From the NCBI GenBank assembly GCA_900550055.1, contig URQU01000066.1, positions 1 to 8,918 of the forward strand: DNA of 8,918 nt. The letters are read 5' to 3'. Made by a program: the position numbers and the translations under genes. This document shows, piece after piece, positions 6,029 to 8,918 of this stretch. Numbering within the stretch: position 1 is the stretch's first letter; every line of letters starts with the position of its first letter. The stretch is from an uncultured Coriobacteriaceae bacterium. Lineage in GTDB: Bacteria > Actinomycetota > Coriobacteriia > Coriobacteriales > Eggerthellaceae. The notes under the pieces were generated by a model. The model was not told the DNA's origin. It saw nothing but the letters and a program-made list of their open reading frames with translations, and did not search any database.

Positions 6029-6040
6029 GGCTTCGCTGGT
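6029..6040 (-). repeat. Repeat block A, antisense copy
   Basis: Plus strand GGGCTTCGCTGG, the reverse complement of block A at 5780-5791 with a single difference. It begins nine bases after the -10 element of the antisense promoter, close to the seven-base distance seen in the mRNA. Confidence 0.75.
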
Positions 6041-6049
6041 ACATTGTCA

Positions 6050-6058
6050 TTTTATCAT
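6050..6058 (-). promoter_or_regulatory. Extended -10 promoter for the antisense RNA
   Basis: Read on the minus strand, 6058-6050 is TGATAAAAT: an extended TGn followed by TAAAAT, five of six matches to TATAAT. No clear -35 is visible. It faces the toxin promoter across the locus. Confidence 0.55.
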
Positions 6059-6622
6059 GCTCGCTGTAATCACGCGAGGGCGACTTTGCGGCAATCCCTA
6101 TAACCAGCCCTGCGCTAGCGCAGATGGGCAATCGGGGGGTGGGCGTTTCGAGCTGCGAGGCTTTTGCGGGTGGCTGACAGCTGTTGTTCTGCAAGCGTTT
6201 GGCGGTCGGCGCTGAGCGCGCCATCATCTTTGCCGCATTATGGTTTTTTCGACCTTCGCCCGATGTTCGGATAAGCTACCGCTATTAGGGGCATTTTGGT
6301 CGAACCGGTACGACCCCTTTAGGGTTGAATAGGCTTTTGACCTGCGAAAATATCATGGGCGCCTGCTTTTGCGCACGTGTACAAAAGCAGGTGTTCCCGT
6401 GCATCCTGCAGCGGTTTTTGCGCTACAATCCTTCTCGCTTGAACGCCTTCTGCCAAGTTCGAGCATTTCTGCATTGCGTCCGTCGGGCATATCTGGGGTC
6501 CGCCTTTCGACGCGTTTTTCCCATCGGTTAGATCATCGTCGCGGAGAGGCGGCGGTGTCCTCTTGCGCCGTGCGCCGGGGGTGGGTTCGTCGTGCGCAGG
6601 TTGCGCACAGGAGGAAAGAGAA
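6059..6622. other. Long non-coding stretch upstream of the aminotransferase gene
   Basis: About 560 bp with no supportable gene. It holds a 14-bp perfect palindrome CTGCGCTAGCGCAG (6111-6124), a stem GGCGC/GCGCC (6208-6222), a T-run (6244-6249), the near-palindrome GGTCGAACCGGTACGACC (6298-6315), the 30-bp dyad at 6362-6391, and GTGCGCA/TGCGCAC (6592-6608) directly before the ribosome site of the next gene. TACAAT at 6424-6429 is the best -10 candidate but has no good -35 partner. I see no tRNA or recognisable riboswitch, although a structured leader is possible. Confidence 0.5.
6362..6391. promoter_or_regulatory. 30-bp near-perfect palindrome, candidate operator
   Basis: CCTGCTTTTG (6362-6371) and CAAAAGCAGG (6382-6391) are perfect inverted arms around a core that contains the palindrome CACGTG (6374-6379), so 26 of 30 bases are symmetric. 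It lies 33 bp before the TACAAT hexamer and 231 bp before the aminotransferase gene. No T-run follows, which argues against a terminator and for a protein binding site or an RNA hairpin. Confidence 0.5.
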
Positions 6623-7879
6623 ATGCTCGTATCGCGGTTCATGCAACAACGTCTTGGCACATCGTCGGCCATTCGCCAGGCTTTTGAGAAAGCCGAAGCG
6701 CTGAAGAAGGCCCATGGTGCCGACAACGTCTTCGATTTCAGCATCGGCAATCCTTCGGCTCCGTGCCCGGCGGGCGTGCGCGCCGCGCTGGAAGACACTG
6801 CGCGCAAAACCGCGCCGGAGTTGCATGGCTATATGGACAGCTCCGGGTATGCCGATGTCCGTTCGACCATCGCCGCTTCGCTGGCGCGTCGGTTCGACAC
6901 TGCTTACACAGCCTCCGATATCGTGATGACCACCGGGGCCGCAAGCGCCATCAACGCGCTGATGCAGACGGTGCTCGACCCTGAGGACGAGGTGGTCGTG
7001 CTTCTGCCTTGCTATCCGGCATACCGGGTGTTCGTTGAGAATTGGGGTGCCCGCCTGGTGGAGGTCCCGTTCGACGAGGAGACCATGCTGCCCGATCTTG
7101 CCGCTTTCGAGCGCGCGCTCACGCCGCGCACGAAGCTGGTCATCGTGAACACCCCGAACAATCCAAGCGGCGTGGTGTATCCGGCTGCCGCGGCCGACGG
7201 CATCGCCGGCGCTCTGTTCCGCGCACAGCGCGCGTTCGGTCATCCCATTCTGCTGCTTTCCGACGAGCCGTATCGCGACCTGGTGTACGACGGCGCGCAA
7301 AACCCCTGGTGGCCGGCAGTTTATCGCAACACCGCCGTGGTGTACTCGTTCAGCAAGTCCGCTTCCATTGCCGGGGAACGCATCGGCTACGTTGCGTTGA
7401 CGCCGGGCATGGCCGAGCGCGGCCCCCTTCTTGCCGGCATCCGCCGCTCGCTCGGCGACATCGGCTTCGTGAACGCGCCCGCAACGGCGCAGCACATGGC
7501 GGCCGCCTGCGCGGACGAGACCGTCGACGTCGCCTACTATGATCGCAATCGCCGCATGCTGGCATCCGCGCTGGCGAACGCCGGGTTCGACGTGGTGCCC
7601 GGCAACGGCGCGTTTTACCTGCTGATGGCGGCGCCCGACGGCGACGAGCAGCTGCTGCTCGACCGCTTGGCGGCCAAGCGCATCGTCGCCGTCGGCGGTT
7701 CGGATTTCGGCGCCCCGGGCTATGTGCGCCTTTCGTACTGCTTGGCCCCTGATGCCGTTTCGCGTGCCCTTCCCTTGTTTGCCCAGGTGGCGAAGGAGTA
7801 CCACCTTTCCGCCCAGCTTGCCTTCGCGGTGCCTGAGCCTGCGCAGCCCGCTCCCTTCACCGTCCTGTTCGCTTCGTAA
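6623..7879 (+). CDS. PLP-dependent class I/II aminotransferase (aspartate aminotransferase-like)
   Basis: Fold type I aminotransferase moving an amino group between an amino acid and a 2-oxo acid. The start ATG 6623 follows AGGAGGA (6609-6615); the frame is open upstream to 6563 but without a ribosome site. The product is 418 residues. NVFDFSIGNPSAP near the N terminus is the substrate-side loop, NTPNNPSG at 176-183 carries the conserved Asn, SDEPY at 213-217 holds Asp214 and Tyr217 for the cofactor ring, SFSKSASIAGERIGY holds the Schiff-base Lys245, and RLSY holds Arg369 for the substrate carboxylate. All key residues are present. The N-terminal pattern resembles the broad group often annotated as aspartate aminotransferase in anaerobes, but the true substrate cannot be read from sequence. 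The ABC ATPase gene follows after 33 bp, so the two are probably cotranscribed. Confidence 0.92.
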   Translation: MLVSRFMQQRLGTSSAIRQAFEKAEALKKAHGADNVFDFSIGNPSAPCPAGVRAALEDTARKTAPELHGYMDSSGYADVRSTIAASLARRFDTAYTASDIVMTTGAASAINALMQTVLDPEDEVVVLLPCYPAYRVFVENWGARLVEVPFDEETMLPDLAAFERALTPRTKLVIVNTPNNPSGVVYPAAAADGIAGALFRAQRAFGHPILLLSDEPYRDLVYDGAQNPWWPAVYRNTAVVYSFSKSASIAGERIGYVALTPGMAERGPLLAGIRRSLGDIGFVNAPATAQHMAAACADETVDVAYYDRNRRMLASALANAGFDVVPGNGAFYLLMAAPDGDEQLLLDRLAAKRIVAVGGSDFGAPGYVRLSYCLAPDAVSRALPLFAQVAKEYHLSAQLAFAVPEPAQPAPFTVLFAS

Positions 7880-7912
7880 CGCGCTTCCTCATTGCGCTAG
7901 GAGACTCATCCC

Positions 7913-8701
7913 ATGAATGACATCACCGTGAACGACTTGTCGTTTCGCTACGCCGATTTCGACCAGCTTATCTTGCAGGACGTGAACATGCGCGTGCGCG
8001 AAGGCGACTTCGTATGCCTGCTCGGCCAGTCCGGGTGCGGCAAATCGACGTTTTTGCGCCTGATGGCGGGCTTGGAAGCCCCTTCTTCGGGATCGATCTG
8101 CGTAGACGGGCAGCCTATCGACGGTACCAGCCTTGAGCGCAGCGTGGTCTTCCAGGACTACGGCCTGTTCCCGTGGATGTCGGCGGGGGAGAACATCGCG
8201 CTGGCCCTTCGCCAGCGTTTCCCCGAGAAATCGAAAGCGGAATGCCGCGACATCGCACGCCGCGCGCTGCGCGAGGTGGGTCTGAAGGATGAGGTGTTCG
8301 GCAAGTATCCCAAATCGCTGTCGGGCGGCATGAAGCAGCGTTGCGCCATCGCCCGCAGCTTCTCCATGAACCCGCCGATCCTGCTGATGGACGAGCCGTT
8401 CGGCGCGCTCGATGCCGTGACGCGGGCCCGTTTGCAGGACATGGTGCTGGACCTGTGGTCGCACGAGGAGCGCAAGAAGACGGTGTTCTTCGTCACGCAC
8501 GATGTGGAGGAGGCGCTGCTTCTGGCCACCCGCATCGTGGTGTTCGGGCAGTCGCCGAGCCAGGTGATCTTCGAGAAGGAGATACCGCTTGAGCGCAAAC
8601 CCTCCCGAAAAGAGATGTACGAAAGCCGCTTCATCATGGATTTGCGCAATGAGCTGGTGGGCTATATCAACCAGGACGTTTTGAGCCACGTTGAGGACTA
8701 G
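7913..8701 (+). CDS. ABC transporter ATP-binding protein, nitrate/sulfonate/taurine family
   Basis: The ATPase subunit of an importer, 262 residues, bound to the inner face of the membrane through a permease not in this window. Walker A GQSGCGKST is at 38-46, Q-loop Gln81 in VVFQDYGLFPWM, signature LSGGM at 136-140, Walker B ILLMDEP at 156-162 and H-loop His196 in FFVTHDVEEAL. The FPWM stretch after the Q-loop and the FGALDAVTR sequence are typical of the SsuB/TauB/NrtD group. The C-terminal 40 residues are a short extension. The start ATG 7913 follows AGGAG (7899-7903). The neighbouring aminotransferase and the exported protein beginning at 8760 suggest an uptake operon. The substrate could be an alkanesulfonate, a thiamine precursor, an amino acid or a related compound. 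Confidence 0.93.
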   Translation: MNDITVNDLSFRYADFDQLILQDVNMRVREGDFVCLLGQSGCGKSTFLRLMAGLEAPSSGSICVDGQPIDGTSLERSVVFQDYGLFPWMSAGENIALALRQRFPEKSKAECRDIARRALREVGLKDEVFGKYPKSLSGGMKQRCAIARSFSMNPPILLMDEPFGALDAVTRARLQDMVLDLWSHEERKKTVFFVTHDVEEALLLATRIVVFGQSPSQVIFEKEIPLERKPSRKEMYESRFIMDLRNELVGYINQDVLSHVED

Positions 8702-8759
8702 GGTCGGGCGGCCCTTCCGTATAGCAAGCAAAAGTATTCGCCACAAGAAAGGATCGACC

Positions 8760-8918
8760 ATGATCGACAACGTTTCACGCCGCAGCTTCATCGGCCTGGC
8801 CTCCGTGGCTGCTGCCCGCGGCTACCGCATCATCATCGTCATGCCCGAGACCATGAGCGTGGAGCGCCGCCAGCTGATGAAGGCCTATGGCGCTGAGCTG
8901 GTCCTGACCGACGGCGCC
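8760..8918 (+). CDS. Chimeric partial frame: Tat signal start joined to cysteine synthase interior
   Basis: The frame opens at ATG 8760, six bases after AGAAAGGA, and runs 53 codons off the right edge. Residues 1-19 (MIDNVSRRSFIGLASVAAA) look like the n- and early h-region of a twin-arginine signal, as expected for the substrate-binding protein of the transporter whose ATPase lies 58 bp upstream. From about residue 20 the sequence (ARGYRIIIVMPETMSVERR, then AYGAELVLTDGA) is the interior of O-acetylserine sulfhydrylase (CysK), the part just after its SGNTGIGLA loop. The catalytic lysine region and the SGNTG loop are absent, so no working cysteine synthase could result. The shared words IGLAxVAAA at 8790-8816 are where the switch occurs. 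An assembly join is most likely; a real recombination is possible. Confidence 0.7.
   Translation, partial: MIDNVSRRSFIGLASVAAARGYRIIIVMPETMSVERRQLMKAYGAELVLTDGA

Larger units (their letters stand above)
5953..6043 (-). ncRNA. Predicted antisense RNA (candidate antitoxin, RNA II-like)
   Basis: A minus-strand transcript of about 90 nt is predicted from about 6043, seven bases after the extended -10 element at 6058-6050, to the U-rich tract after the hairpin at 5984-5965. It starts close to block A (6040-6029), continues through block B (6011-6002), and ends in the stem GGGCCGG/CCGGCCC followed by TTTCTATTTCT. It contains no ribosome site followed by a start codon that I can support. It would pair with the toxin-like mRNA at both 5' blocks and across the terminator. 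This is how RNA II of pAD1 par blocks translation of the Fst mRNA. The ends are estimates. Confidence 0.55.

Noticed and set aside
5766..6227. 153-codon minus-strand open frame across the toxin-like locus
   Set aside because: It crosses both promoters, the mirrored blocks and the shared terminator, which account for the sequence better than a protein. It has no supported start.
6325..6531. 68-codon plus-strand open frame in the leader of the aminotransferase gene
   Set aside because: TTG start without a ribosome site, Cys/Arg-rich non-coding composition, and it spans the 6362-6391 dyad and the candidate promoter.
6533..7804. 423-codon open frame on the minus strand
   Set aside because: It mirrors the aminotransferase gene, which carries every catalytic residue. 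The minus frame has no recognisable domain.
7889..8791. 300-codon open frame on the minus strand
   Set aside because: Antisense to the ABC ATPase gene, with histidine/arginine-rich composition typical of a shadow frame.

Overview
The window is high-GC, densely coded DNA. Its gene content and its style (GC-rich third positions, strong AGGAGG-type ribosome sites, short GC-rich intergenic repeats, a class B sortase, Tat-type export of a transporter protein) suggest an actinobacterium of the Coriobacteriia, most likely Eggerthellaceae. This assignment is inferred from protein and codon character and has not been tested by a search.

Layout, left to right. (1) 2-1186: 3' part of a tandem-domain polyphosphate:AMP phosphotransferase. 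(2) 1283-1381: a 32-residue single-pass membrane protein with its own Shine-Dalgarno and a strong terminator at 1414-1453. (3) 1724-4209: a class B sortase whose stop codon overlaps the start codon of purF (amidophosphoribosyltransferase). (4) 4224-4490: two and a half tandem copies of a roughly 110-bp unit carrying a CCGGACA...TGTCCGG inverted repeat, sitting between purF and purM. (5) 4560-5642: purM, closed by a terminator at 5668-5707. (6) 5764-6058: a compact AT-richer locus read here as a Fst/par-like type I toxin-antitoxin system. (7) 6059-6622: a long non-coding stretch with several dyads. (8) 6623-8918: a PLP aminotransferase, an ABC transporter ATPase of the nitrate/sulfonate/taurine family, and the start of a third gene that appears chimeric.

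The most notable item is region 6. It has a 41-codon hydrophobic peptide gene with an extended -10 promoter. A second extended -10 promoter faces it from downstream, and a GC-rich hairpin between them is followed by a U-rich tract for the minus-strand RNA. Two short sequence blocks lie at the 5' ends of both predicted transcripts in opposite orientation, so the two RNAs would be complementary at their 5' regions and at the terminator. This is the architecture of the par (Fst/RNA II) addiction module of enterococcal plasmid pAD1, seen here in a high-GC actinobacterial context.

The purine genes purF and purM encode the first and fifth steps of de novo IMP synthesis. The aminotransferase and ABC ATPase look like the start of an amino acid or sulfur/nitrogen compound uptake operon. 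The last open frame begins as a Tat-exported protein, as expected for the transporter's binding protein, and then switches in frame to the interior of cysteine synthase. That is most easily explained by an assembly chimera through a short shared sequence.
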